Positions 47,942 through 56,355 of a stretch of 64,000 bases of DNA are shown here, one piece after another. How positions within the stretch are numbered: the stretch's first letter is position 1; every line of letters starts with the position of its first letter. The notes beneath the pieces were generated by a model, which worked only from the letters and a program-made list of their open reading frames with translations, did no database searches and was not told where the DNA came from. The DNA is from an uncultured Flavobacteriaceae bacterium (GTDB lineage: Bacteria; Bacteroidota; Bacteroidia; Flavobacteriales; Flavobacteriaceae), in contig CANNAN010000006.1 in NCBI GenBank assembly GCA_947502635.1, forward strand, positions 1 through 64,000, written 5' to 3'. Made by a program: the position numbers and the translations under genes.

Positions 47942-49906
47942 TTACTTTTTCTTTAAAAGTATAAGCGAATTCGTTTGAATATCGACAATTTTACTCATAA
48001 ACTCTTTTAAAAAAGGATAATATTCAGCTTCATAAATAACTTTGTTAAAGATTATTTTTACCATAACAGCAATGGAGTTGCCAATGATTTTGGTAGAGGA
48101 AATGACTTTACCAGAATTATTAGGTAAAGCTATGTTTTTTCCTTCTGGGTATTCTGCAATAGTATATTTATTACTATCGAAATGAAGATTGAATAAATAA
48201 AAATAAGTGTCTTTATATCCAAAATCAATAGGATATGTTCTTTCTTGAAGCTTAAATGGGTTCTCACTAAAAAATTTAACAAAAAAGGGATTTAAATAAA
48301 TATTATCACCAGTATCTTCATAATTATAGTCTATGTGATAAGACTCTTTAAAGTCTGTACTAGTTACACCATCACTCGTTACTTCAAAATCAGAAATATC
48401 TATGTAAGGAAACTTGTTTTCTAATTCTTGAATATAAGCGTCATTGTTTTTATAGTATGATTTTTTATAATTTAAGGCGTGGTATCCAGTTCGTTTTGAA
48501 GTAATATTTCCAGAAATAGTTTCATTTTCATCAAGATTTAATTCTGCTCTATAAAAAACATTTGAAGGATTACTTGGTTTTAAATCAACCCACTCACTTC
48601 CATTTTTAAAATCCATAAGCCTACCATAACCGTTCAAGCATCTAAAAGGAATCTCACCAAAAGTTAAGAAGTTGTCTGTAGCATCTAAATAATAGATAGT
48701 ATCATTTATGATTACTTGAACAATCAAGTAGTTAAAATCTGAAATGACTGGAAAAATTTTTGTTGCGAAGCCATTATTTCTAGTAGATATTAATACAGGT
48801 TTTGCATCTATATTAGATGCTTTCAACAAATTATGAAGCAAAATATTTATAGACGATACATTTCCAGATTTGTTTTTAATTAGGTTTTTAACCGAAACAT
48901 CTTTAAATATTTTGTAATCGCCATTCCATGTATAATTTTCTTGAACGTATCTATAAATCGAGTTTGCCTTTTTTAATAAATCACCTTCATTTATAATATT
49001 GGGAGTTAATAGATCTTCTATGTTTAAAGATTTTGTTAACTGTTTTCCAATAGCTTTATCTGTTTTAAATTCTCTATCAACAGTTTTCCATGTTTTTGCA
49101 TAATTCTTTTCTATACCGCTAAAACTTTTAAATGTTTGCAATTCATATTCAATTCTTGCCAAATAATTACTTTTAGAAGTCATATAATCTTCTTCTATAA
49201 AAGCGGGGATGTCTTTCATAGCATAAATACTATTGTTGCAATCTGCTCTACCACCTCCTGAGCCTTCCAGACAATTTTTTTTCAATTCTGATGTATTTGT
49301 TATTAACCTTTTGCCTCCTACTAATTTTATATTATAGTGCCAGTTTCCAGGAATACTTGTCCTGTATTCGCTGTACAAGGTTGGTATATCACTTTGAAAA
49401 TCCCATCCTTTATAGTTAAACATAAAAGGAGAGATTAGTTTATAGCTATAGGTAATTATTGAACCTTCTTTAATATTTGGCAAAGTAAATTTAACAAGGG
49501 TATGGTTTTCATCATATTTTTCTCTAAAAATATCCTTTTCAAGTAATTTAGTCTTAATAACATTGCCATCAACAAGATTATAAGTAGTTGCAACAATTTT
49601 TTCTACTTTTTCTCTTCTTTCACTATTACTATTATATAAATGAATAGAAATAGTAGCCTTATTAAACCCTTCCTTATTTAATATTTTTATTTTTTGTTTA
49701 ACCTCGGTTCTTAAGTTATAATCATAGCTATCTACAAAGCTATTTCCATATTTGTAAATTATTAGAGCGTTAGCAGTAGAATCTTTTTCAAATGTATTTG
49801 TTTCGATATCTCCTAAAGTAACTCTATAGGATTCAGAATTAAAATTGGTTTGCGAAAAAGTAATTAGGTTGAAGAGTAGTAAAAATAACAGAGTAATTTG
49901 CTTCAT
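47942..49906 (-). CDS. Secreted DUF3857/transglutaminase-fold protein lacking catalytic Cys and His
   Basis: 654 residues. Signal peptide MKQITLLFLLLFNLITFSQ. DUF3857 beta domain (~45-230: TISIHLYNSNSERREKVEKI, HTLVKFTLPNIKEGSIITYS), then a transglutaminase-like fold (~285-420) with KNKSGNVSSINILLHNLLKA, DFNYLIVQVI and YYLDATD. The expected Cys is replaced in GNVSS and the expected His by Tyr in FNYLIV, so it is probably not enzymatic. Likely an envelope binding protein. Gap of 2 bp to the upstream exonuclease gene and 24 bp to the channel gene. Confidence 0.8.
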   Translation of the reverse strand: MKQITLLFLLLFNLITFSQTNFNSESYRVTLGDIETNTFEKDSTANALIIYKYGNSFVDSYDYNLRTEVKQKIKILNKEGFNKATISIHLYNSNSERREKVEKIVATTYNLVDGNVIKTKLLEKDIFREKYDENHTLVKFTLPNIKEGSIITYSYKLISPFMFNYKGWDFQSDIPTLYSEYRTSIPGNWHYNIKLVGGKRLITNTSELKKNCLEGSGGGRADCNNSIYAMKDIPAFIEEDYMTSKSNYLARIEYELQTFKSFSGIEKNYAKTWKTVDREFKTDKAIGKQLTKSLNIEDLLTPNIINEGDLLKKANSIYRYVQENYTWNGDYKIFKDVSVKNLIKNKSGNVSSINILLHNLLKASNIDAKPVLISTRNNGFATKIFPVISDFNYLIVQVIINDTIYYLDATDNFLTFGEIPFRCLNGYGRLMDFKNGSEWVDLKPSNPSNVFYRAELNLDENETISGNITSKRTGYHALNYKKSYYKNNDAYIQELENKFPYIDISDFEVTSDGVTSTDFKESYHIDYNYEDTGDNIYLNPFFVKFFSENPFKLQERTYPIDFGYKDTYFYLFNLHFDSNKYTIAEYPEGKNIALPNNSGKVISSTKIIGNSIAVMVKIIFNKVIYEAEYYPFLKEFMSKIVDIQTNSLILLKKK

Positions 49907-49908
49907 AT

Positions 49909-51273
49909 TTAATTGAATATAATTTGTTTTACTTTTTTATTTTTACGGAGGTAGCTTTGAATAATATGTTGTGTATCTCGATTATTATTCATGGGGGTAA
50001 TAATAGATTCTAAAACCTTTATATTATTTATTTGATAATTAAGATTAAAGAAACCTAAGCCTTTAAACACTCCATTTTCAATGAGTATAGCACTTCGTTC
50101 ATCGACATCCCGCCCTTTGTCAATAATAACCATGTTTTTGTTAGAATAGCTGTTTTTAGATAATAATAATTCGACTCTTTTATTATAAGATTCGTTAGGC
50201 TCTTCCTGAATACAAGCCCCTTCACAGGTTTTTATGTCATAATTAAAACAACTGGTATTGGTTTTATAAATGCCTGTTAGTTTTTGGCATAATTTGTATT
50301 CTTCTATGGCTTTAATGATAAAACTTTTACCACTTTGCTTATTACTAAAAGTGGTCACAGGTTTTTTTCGCCCGTCTGCAATATCAATTTTTAAATTAAT
50401 ATAATCGTTTTCGTCTTTAAAACTATATAAAGCATGCGAAAAAATCGCCCTGCGTAAAGCTCTATTAAATATAGGTTTTACACGTTTTATTTCTTCACTT
50501 TCTTTTAAAAGAGCCACCAGTTCACTACCTGTAGCTTCATAGGTTACATCTGTAACCTGAGCTTGTATTTTTTTTGACTTTTGATTTGTACTTGTAAAAT
50601 GCTGGTTGATACGTTTTTTTATATTGTTACTTTTTCCAATATATATAATATCACCATTCGCCTTATGAATGTAATAAACACCAGTAATTGCAGGTAATTC
50701 TTTTATAATATCAATATGCCTTGGTTCTAATTGATGTTTCGGATTTAATCGTACAGATTCTTGAATAATACTTTTAGTACTGTCTTTGTCTAAAAGCATT
50801 TTAAACAATTTTACTGTTGCTAAAGCATCACCAGAAGCACGGTGTCTGTCTGTGACTGGAATGCCCAGAGATCGAACCAATTTTCCTAAGCTATAAGAAG
50901 GTTGATCTGGAATTAAATATTTAGAAAGCTCGACAGTACAAAGTGATTTTCTTTCAAAATCAAATCCAAGACGACTAAATTCTGTTTTTAAAATACGGTA
51001 ATCAAACTGCGCGTTGTGAGCCACTAAAATACAATCGTCTGTAATTTCTACAATACGCTTGGCAACCTCGTAAAATTTTGGCGCATTACGAAGCATGTTA
51101 CTATTTATACCAGTTAAGTTAACAACAAAGGGTTGTATCTCGCGTTCTGGGTTAACCAGGCTTATGAATTGATCAACTACTTGGTGGCCGTCATATTTAT
51201 AGATTGCAATTTCTGTAATGCCTTCTTCGTTATACTTACCTCCTGTAGTTTCTATGTCTAATATTGCGTACAA
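49909..51273 (-). CDS. DEDDh exonuclease fused to a GIY-YIG (UvrC-type) nuclease
   Basis: 454 residues, TTG start at 51273 (family N-terminus YAILDIETTGGKYNEEGIT). Domain 1 (~1-165): DnaQ-type 3'-5' exonuclease, with DIETTG (Asp/Glu), VAHNAQFDYRIL and HRASGDALATVK supplying the DEDDh set. Domain 2 (~195-280): GIY-YIG fold, GVYYIHKANGDIIYIGKSNN with Glu in SELVALLKESEE, as in UvrC and Cho. C-terminal ~170 residues include a Cys-rich stretch (CFNYDIKTCEGACI). Probably a DNA-repair endonuclease/exonuclease. The DUF3857 gene follows after 2 bp. Confidence 0.88.
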   Translation of the reverse strand: MYAILDIETTGGKYNEEGITEIAIYKYDGHQVVDQFISLVNPEREIQPFVVNLTGINSNMLRNAPKFYEVAKRIVEITDDCILVAHNAQFDYRILKTEFSRLGFDFERKSLCTVELSKYLIPDQPSYSLGKLVRSLGIPVTDRHRASGDALATVKLFKMLLDKDSTKSIIQESVRLNPKHQLEPRHIDIIKELPAITGVYYIHKANGDIIYIGKSNNIKKRINQHFTSTNQKSKKIQAQVTDVTYEATGSELVALLKESEEIKRVKPIFNRALRRAIFSHALYSFKDENDYINLKIDIADGRKKPVTTFSNKQSGKSFIIKAIEEYKLCQKLTGIYKTNTSCFNYDIKTCEGACIQEEPNESYNKRVELLLSKNSYSNKNMVIIDKGRDVDERSAILIENGVFKGLGFFNLNYQINNIKVLESIITPMNNNRDTQHIIQSYLRKNKKVKQIIFN

Positions 51274-51321
51274 AAAATGTTTATGCGTTTATTTGTTTTT
51301 GTTAATTGTCTCATAACATGC

Positions 51322-51993
51322 TTAATGGTAACTTCTTGTCCCAAATATACTACTTCCAACTCTAACCATCGTACTCCCACATTTAATAGCTAATTTATAA
51401 TCACCACTCATCCCCATACTTATAGTGTTTAATTGAAAATTATGAGTCTTTATTATTTGTTTTAAATTTTCAAAAGTATCTTTTAAGTAATTAAATTCTT
51501 TTTTTACTAGATTTTCGTCGTCAGTAAATGTTGCCATTCCCATAAGTCCAACAATCTTAATATTTTTTAATTCTGAAAATGCTTCCGATTTGATAATTTC
51601 TGAAGCGTCTTCTGGTGTCATTCCAAATTTAGAATCTTCTGAAGCTATCTTGATTTGCAATAAGCAATCAATAACCCTACCATACTTCAAAGCTTGTTTA
51701 TTTATTTCTTTTAAAAGTTTAAAGTTATCTACACCATGAATTAAACGCACAAAGGAAGCCATATATTTCACTTTGTTGCTTTGAACGTGCCCAATCATAT
51801 GCCATTCAATATCTTTAGGCATGGTATTGTACTTGTCTACCATTTCTTGAATCTTGTTTTCTCCAAAAAAGCGTTGCCCAGCATTATAAGCTTCCATTAA
51901 ATCACTTACTGGCTTCGTTTTAGAAACTGCAACAAGTGTTACATGCTCTGGTAGTATTGATTTTATATCATTAAGGTTTTTTTGTATCCCCAT
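51322..51993 (-). CDS. yggS: YggS-family PLP homeostasis protein
   Basis: 223 residues from ATG 51993 (MGIQKNLNDIKSILPEHVTL), chosen because a -7 box lies immediately upstream and the alternative start (52014) overlaps it. PLP-lysine in LVAVSKTKPV (~28), RFFGENKIQEMV, EWHMIGHVQSNKVKYM, SMGMSGDYKLAIKCGSTMVR and GSSIFG. A small TIM-barrel PLP carrier; no known catalytic activity, affects B6 and amino-acid balance. About 48 bp before the exonuclease-GIY-YIG gene on the same strand. Confidence 0.93.
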   Translation of the reverse strand: MGIQKNLNDIKSILPEHVTLVAVSKTKPVSDLMEAYNAGQRFFGENKIQEMVDKYNTMPKDIEWHMIGHVQSNKVKYMASFVRLIHGVDNFKLLKEINKQALKYGRVIDCLLQIKIASEDSKFGMTPEDASEIIKSEAFSELKNIKIVGLMGMATFTDDENLVKKEFNYLKDTFENLKQIIKTHNFQLNTISMGMSGDYKLAIKCGSTMVRVGSSIFGTRSYH

Positions 51994-51999
51994 ATCAAG

Positions 52000-52007
52000 C
52001 AAAATTA
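52000..52007 (-). promoter_or_regulatory. -7 box of yggS
   Basis: TAATTTTG on the minus strand, perfect TAnnTTTG, 6 bp before ATG 51993 and overlapping the end of the DinB gene. Very short or absent leader. Confidence 0.55.
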
Positions 52008-52475
52008 ATCCCAAATTTGGGGTCTGTCAATAGCTTTTGTTCTTAAATAACTTAGCATTTGCCCTGTATGTACAGATTCATGATATGCTATACGATTCAG
52101 GTAATCGCCAAGAGTTTTACTCTGCCCAACTTCGGTGCGTTCAATTCTAATTTGTTCTAAATCCAGCGCATTAAGATTTTTAATCATATTAATAAAAGGT
52201 TCTCGGTAAGTTTCTGCGAACTTAAGCTCTGCATCTATACTTGTGTATGGTAGGTTTTCCCATGGGGATTTGTAGGTCCCCAAGTTACCTCTTTTTTCAA
52301 TAATCATATGGAATAAATGCTCTCCTTCGAGTACATGCCTTATCATTTCTATTATTGAAAAGGCATCGTTATCAGGTTTCCAATGTAAATATTCTTTTGG
52401 AATGCCTTGCCAAAGTTTTATACTGCGTCTTCTAACCTCGGAAAAGTTTAGTAGAATAATTTCGGTTGCGTTCAT
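52005..52475 (-). CDS. DinB-family protein
   Basis: 156 residues, four-helix bundle with the three metal-binding His of the DinB superfamily: IRHVLEGEHLFH (~46-56) and AYHESVHTGQML (~129-140). A DinB_2-type putative thiol-dependent hydrolase or metalloenzyme, possibly using bacillithiol as cofactor (bshC is in this window); that link is inference. Ends where the yggS promoter begins. Confidence 0.82.
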   Translation of the reverse strand: MNATEIILLNFSEVRRRSIKLWQGIPKEYLHWKPDNDAFSIIEMIRHVLEGEHLFHMIIEKRGNLGTYKSPWENLPYTSIDAELKFAETYREPFINMIKNLNALDLEQIRIERTEVGQSKTLGDYLNRIAYHESVHTGQMLSYLRTKAIDRPQIWD

Positions 52476-52520
52476 TTAAAATTGTTTAATAATTAGGAAA
52501 ATCAAATTTATGTTAATATA

Positions 52521-53759
52521 TCAAAACTCATAAATGGTAAGACCACTTCGTAATTTTGGTTCGATAAAAGTACTTTTTGGAGGCATGGTTAGCCCAGCAT
52601 CTGCAATGTCCTTCATTTCTTCAATAGTAATAGGAACTAAACCAAAGCCCACTTTAAATTCCCCATGATCTACTTTACTCTTTACAGTAACTAAATCATT
52701 CTTGCCATGTGAATAATCAATACGCGTATCATTACGTAGATCTGAGATGCCTAAAATAGGTTCTAGAATGGTTTTATAAAGAATGTGCGTGTCTAAAGCT
52801 TCCAGAGCGTTATTAAACTTGTAATTGCTTTTTCTTAAATATAAAGAATAGAATTCACCATCTAGATACATGCTAAAATGGTGTTTTCCTGTAGGATTAT
52901 ATAATTCACTGCCCTTGTTATCAATACGGTACATCATATCCAGTTGTATCAAAAAAGCTTCTTTTGTGAGTCCATTTAAATCTTTGACCAGTCTATTAAA
53001 TTCATGAATTTTTAAGTCCGATTCAGGAATTAAATAGCTCATAAAATAATTATAGGGTTCGTTTCCTGTATGTGTATCGTTTTCGGCTTCTAAATCTTTA
53101 GAAAGTAAGTACGAAGAAGCAGATCGATGGTGTCCATCGGCAATATATATAGTATCTATTTTTTCAAATTCATTACGAATACTAGTAATGAATTCAGAAT
53201 CATCGAGTTTCCATAAATAATGTGTGTCTCTGTAGGTCGTTGTAAACTCGAATTCAGCTCTATCTTTTTGTACTTCAGAAATAATGCTGGCAATAATACT
53301 GTTGTCTGGATATGTTAAAAGTACTGGCTCTGCATTAAAGCCAACTGTTTTTAAGTAGTCTTTAAATATATGTTCTCTATATTCTATAGTGTCTTCATGT
53401 TTTTTTATAATATCTTTTTCATAATCTTCTGAGCTTGCAGCTGCAATGATTCCTGAAAAAACATGCCCCTCTCTATTTACAATTTTATATATATAATAAT
53501 TTGGGACTTCATCTTGAATGAAAATAGCGTCTTCCTTAAATTCTAAATAACGGTTTCTAACCATGGCATACCGTTCTTTTCCAGAGATATCTTTGTGGTA
53601 TTTATATCCAGGATTTATAATATGCAAAAATGAAAATGGGTTGTAGCCCATTCTTGATTCACGCTCAGCTAAGGTGTATGTTTGGTATGAGCGGGCTGCC
53701 ACCAGACTGACTTTGTCTCGTGTTGGTCTAACAGCTTTGAATGGAATAATTTTTGCCAT
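52521..53759 (-). CDS. DUF1015 family protein
   Basis: 412 residues, the full DUF1015 length. Recognised by the opening IIPFKAVRPTRDKVSLVAARSY, NPFSFLHIINPGY and IYIADGHHRSASS (~215), with KSTFIEPKLRSGLTIYEF at the end. A conserved cytoplasmic protein of unknown biochemical role, often beside serine or amino-acid genes in Bacteroidota. Its start codon is only 9 bp from the left heptamer array, which therefore occupies its entire promoter region. Confidence 0.88.
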   Translation of the reverse strand: MAKIIPFKAVRPTRDKVSLVAARSYQTYTLAERESRMGYNPFSFLHIINPGYKYHKDISGKERYAMVRNRYLEFKEDAIFIQDEVPNYYIYKIVNREGHVFSGIIAAASSEDYEKDIIKKHEDTIEYREHIFKDYLKTVGFNAEPVLLTYPDNSIIASIISEVQKDRAEFEFTTTYRDTHYLWKLDDSEFITSIRNEFEKIDTIYIADGHHRSASSYLLSKDLEAENDTHTGNEPYNYFMSYLIPESDLKIHEFNRLVKDLNGLTKEAFLIQLDMMYRIDNKGSELYNPTGKHHFSMYLDGEFYSLYLRKSNYKFNNALEALDTHILYKTILEPILGISDLRNDTRIDYSHGKNDLVTVKSKVDHGEFKVGFGLVPITIEEMKDIADAGLTMPPKSTFIEPKLRSGLTIYEF

Positions 53760-53768
53760 GTTTTAGTA

Positions 53769-53878
53769 TTCAGTATTCAGTGTTCAGTGTTCAGTGTTCA
53801 GTGTTCAGTGTTCAGTAAACAGTATTGGTAAACAGTATTCAGTATTCAGTGTTCAGTGTTCAGTGTTCTTTGGTCAGT
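53769..53878 (+). repeat. Left heptanucleotide tandem array, (GTTCAGT)n
   Basis: TTCAGT at exact 7-bp steps: seven copies from 53769 to 53811, an interruption (AAACAGTATTGGTAAACAG), then four more copies from 53838 to 53859, ending with a variant GGTCAGT at 53872. It occupies the space between the DUF1015 start and the stop of the four-helix-bundle gene. Confidence 0.95.
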
Positions 53879-53891
53879 AAACTGTTAGTTA

Positions 53892-54257
53892 TTATTTACA
53901 ACCAAATTTTCCAGGGTTTTGAATCATATAGTTAATTAATTTTCCAACCTCACTACTTTCAGTCATAAGATTACTGAAAGTTTCTTTTGAAATATAGTCA
54001 CAATGTAAAGAAAATTCCAGCCATGTCTGTGTTTCCGAATTTTCAGCATCACTATCGGTTAGCTTGCTTATAAAATGTTTGGGATACAGTCTTTTACGAT
54101 ATGCTTCAGAAATATTTGCAGATACACTTCTTGAAGATCTTCTAATTTGATCTGTGAGCGAGTATGTTTCCTCTTTTGGAAAGCGTTTTGATAAATGAAA
54201 AATTTTCATGGCTAAATCAAACGATTTTCTGTAAGCTAATAAATCTTGAAATTTCAT
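53892..54257 (-). CDS. Four-helix-bundle protein of the S23/IVP (rRNA intervening-sequence protein) family
   Basis: 121 residues, all-helical. Signatures of the family: FPKEETYSLTDQIRRSSRSV followed by SANISEAYRKR. The family includes proteins encoded in 23S rRNA intervening sequences and is structurally related to Avd, the accessory protein of diversity-generating retroelements; no rRNA or reverse transcriptase is present here. The gene is bounded by two heptamer arrays, 13 bp after its stop and 17 bp before its ATG, in a compact array-ORF-array arrangement. Nucleic-acid binding is likely from the family; function not known. Confidence 0.88.
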   Translation of the reverse strand: MKFQDLLAYRKSFDLAMKIFHLSKRFPKEETYSLTDQIRRSSRSVSANISEAYRKRLYPKHFISKLTDSDAENSETQTWLEFSLHCDYISKETFSNLMTESSEVGKLINYMIQNPGKFGCK

Positions 54258-54274
54258 TCTTAAATATTACATTT

Positions 54275-54330
54275 ACTGACCACTGACCACTGACCACTGA
54301 CCACTGACCACTGACCACTGACCACTGACC
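54275..54330 (+). repeat. Right heptanucleotide tandem array, (ACTGACC)n
   Basis: Eight perfect copies of ACTGACC from 54275 to 54330. Read on the other strand this is (GGTCAGT)n, one base different from the left array unit GTTCAGT, so the two arrays are inverted relative to one another. It ends 12 bp from the stop of the 3-hydroxyacyl-CoA dehydrogenase gene. Confidence 0.97.
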
Positions 54331-54342
54331 ACCAATTTTACC

Positions 54343-55227
54343 TCAAAACTGTTTGGAAACATTTTCCGCTTTTCTACTTTCAGAATAATCATAAAAACCT
54401 TCACCAGATTTCACCCCCAACTTACCTGCTTTAACCATATTTACTAATAATGGACAAGGAGCGTATTTAGGGTTTTTAAATCCGTCGTACATCACAAGAA
54501 GTATAGATAAACAAACATCTAAACCTATAAAATCTGCTAATTGTAATGGTCCCATAGGGTGCGCCATGCCTAATTTCATAACCGTATCAATTTCATTAAC
54601 ACCAGCAACACCATTGTAAAGTGTTTCTATAGATTCGTTAATCATAGGCATTAGAATACGATTTGCTACAAAGCCAGGATAGTCGTTAACTTCAACAGGT
54701 ACTTTTCCCAAGGTTTTAGACATATCCATAATACTTTTAGTGACTTCGTTACTCGTATTATAACCACGAATAATTTCAACTAATTTCATAATAGGTACTG
54801 GATTCATAAAATGCATGCCTATCACCTTATCTGGTCTTGAGGTTACTGCTGCTATTTGTGTAATGGATATAGACGATGTATTTGTAGCTAAAATAGTTTC
54901 TTGAGAGCAAGTCTCGTCTAATTGTTTGAAAATCTTAAGTTTTAAATCCACATTTTCTGTGGCAGCTTCAACAACTAAGTCTGCAGAAGTAACACCCTCA
55001 GAAATACTTGTAAAAGTCGTAATATTAGATAGCGTTTCAGTTTTATCAGCTTCAGAAATTTTTTCTTTAGCTACCATTCTGTCTAAGTTTCTGGAAATGG
55101 TTGCTATACCTTTTTCTAGTGAGGCTTCACTTATGTCTATAAGTTTCACTGTAAAACCACTTTGAGCGAAAGTGTGAGCGATACCATTACCCATAGTACC
55201 TGCCCCGATAACTGCAATGTTTTTCAT
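54343..55227 (-). CDS. 3-hydroxyacyl-CoA (3-hydroxybutyryl-CoA) dehydrogenase
   Basis: 294 residues. Rossmann motif AVIGAGTMGNGIAHTFAQSG (7-12), catalytic His in IGMHFMNPVPIM and Glu in the following LVEIIRG, plus VEVNDYPGFVANRILMPMIN and LGMAHPMGPLQLADFIGLD. Stand-alone NAD(P)-dependent enzyme of the short PaaH/Hbd type, for fatty-acid or butanoate metabolism. Follows the Gfo/Idh/MocA gene by 10 bp. Confidence 0.94.
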   Translation of the reverse strand: MKNIAVIGAGTMGNGIAHTFAQSGFTVKLIDISEASLEKGIATISRNLDRMVAKEKISEADKTETLSNITTFTSISEGVTSADLVVEAATENVDLKLKIFKQLDETCSQETILATNTSSISITQIAAVTSRPDKVIGMHFMNPVPIMKLVEIIRGYNTSNEVTKSIMDMSKTLGKVPVEVNDYPGFVANRILMPMINESIETLYNGVAGVNEIDTVMKLGMAHPMGPLQLADFIGLDVCLSILLVMYDGFKNPKYAPCPLLVNMVKAGKLGVKSGEGFYDYSESRKAENVSKQF

Positions 55228-55237
55228 TTAAATATTT

Positions 55238-56197
55238 TTAAAAACAATTTATTATTTGAGTTGCTACTCTTAGTGCTTCTGTACCATCATGAAGCGTTAC
55301 AATAGGGGAGGTATTATTATTTATAGCGTCGGCAAATGTTTCTAATTCATCAAGAATCGCGTTGTTTTCTGAGATATTCGGGTTATCAAAATAAATTTGC
55401 TTCTTTATACCTTCTGCGTTTTGAAGGATCATATCGAAATCTCCAGGCTGTTCAGGAGCATCTTTCATCTTAACGACTTCACATTTTTTCTCTAAGAAAT
55501 CTACAGAGATATAAGCATCTTTTTGAAAGAAACGGGCTTTACGCATTTTCTTTAGAGATATTCTACTTGCTGTTAGGTTGGCTACACAGCCGTTTTCAAA
55601 CTCTAATCTTGCATTAGCAATATCTGGTGTATCACTAATTACAGAAACACCACTTGCCGAGACATTCTTAACTTTTGAATCAACAAGGCTTAATATAATA
55701 TCTATATCATGAATCATTAAATCCAATACTACAGGAACATCGGTACCTCTTGGGTTAAATTCAGCCAATCGATGTGTTTCAATAAACATAGGCGACTTAA
55801 TATTGTCTTTTACGGCAATAAAGGCAGGGTTAAAGCGCTCTACATGACCTACTTGGCCTCTAAGATTGTGTTTTGCTAATAATTCTCTAATATGTTCTGC
55901 TTCTTCTACGGTGTTGGTTATTGGTTTTTCAATAAAAATATGTTTCCCTTTTGCAATGGCCTGTTTGGCACATTCGTAATGAGAGAGTGTTGGTGTCACA
56001 ATATCTATCACATCAACAGCATCAATAAGCGCTTCTATGGAATTGAAAAACTTATAGCCAAACTCTGTTGCCACTTTATTACCGCTAATTTCATCGGCAT
56101 CATAAAAACCTACGAGGTCATATTTTTCAGATTGATTAAGGAGTCTTAAATGAATTTTTCCTAAGTGACCAGCACCCAGCACACCAACTTTAAGCAT
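55238..56197 (-). CDS. Gfo/Idh/MocA-family oxidoreductase
   Basis: 319 residues. N-terminal Rossmann fold (LKVGVLGAGHLGKIHLRLLN), EKPITNTVEEAEHI, and VGHVERFNPAFIAVKDN, followed by LDLMIHDIDIIL. NAD(P)-dependent sugar or cyclitol oxidoreductase; substrate undetermined. First gene of the leftward cluster, with its own -7 box 17 bp upstream. Confidence 0.9.
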   Translation of the reverse strand: MLKVGVLGAGHLGKIHLRLLNQSEKYDLVGFYDADEISGNKVATEFGYKFFNSIEALIDAVDVIDIVTPTLSHYECAKQAIAKGKHIFIEKPITNTVEEAEHIRELLAKHNLRGQVGHVERFNPAFIAVKDNIKSPMFIETHRLAEFNPRGTDVPVVLDLMIHDIDIILSLVDSKVKNVSASGVSVISDTPDIANARLEFENGCVANLTASRISLKKMRKARFFQKDAYISVDFLEKKCEVVKMKDAPEQPGDFDMILQNAEGIKKQIYFDNPNISENNAILDELETFADAINNNTSPIVTLHDGTEALRVATQIINCF

Positions 56198-56214
56198 ATG
56201 TTTTACGTTTTCAA

Positions 56215-56222
56215 CAAAAATA
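56215..56222 (-). promoter_or_regulatory. -7 box of the Gfo/Idh/MocA operon
   Basis: TATTTTTG on the minus strand, perfect TAnnTTTG, 17 bp before the ATG at 56197. Confidence 0.5.
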
Positions 56223-56355
56223 ACATATTTACAACATGAATTTGATTATTTACAGCTAATTTTTTGCTTATTTCATGCGGTAAATAAATTTTACTTATTT
56301 TGTTTTCATCTTGAAAATGTTTGACTAATTTTAGCATTACTAAACCTCCCTAACA

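Noticed and set aside
53892-54257. Diversity-generating retroelement accessory (Avd)
   Set aside because: No reverse transcriptase, template repeat or variable-repeat target is nearby.
53769-54330. Heptamer arrays as a CRISPR
   Set aside because: Units are only 7 bp with no spacers, and no cas gene is present.
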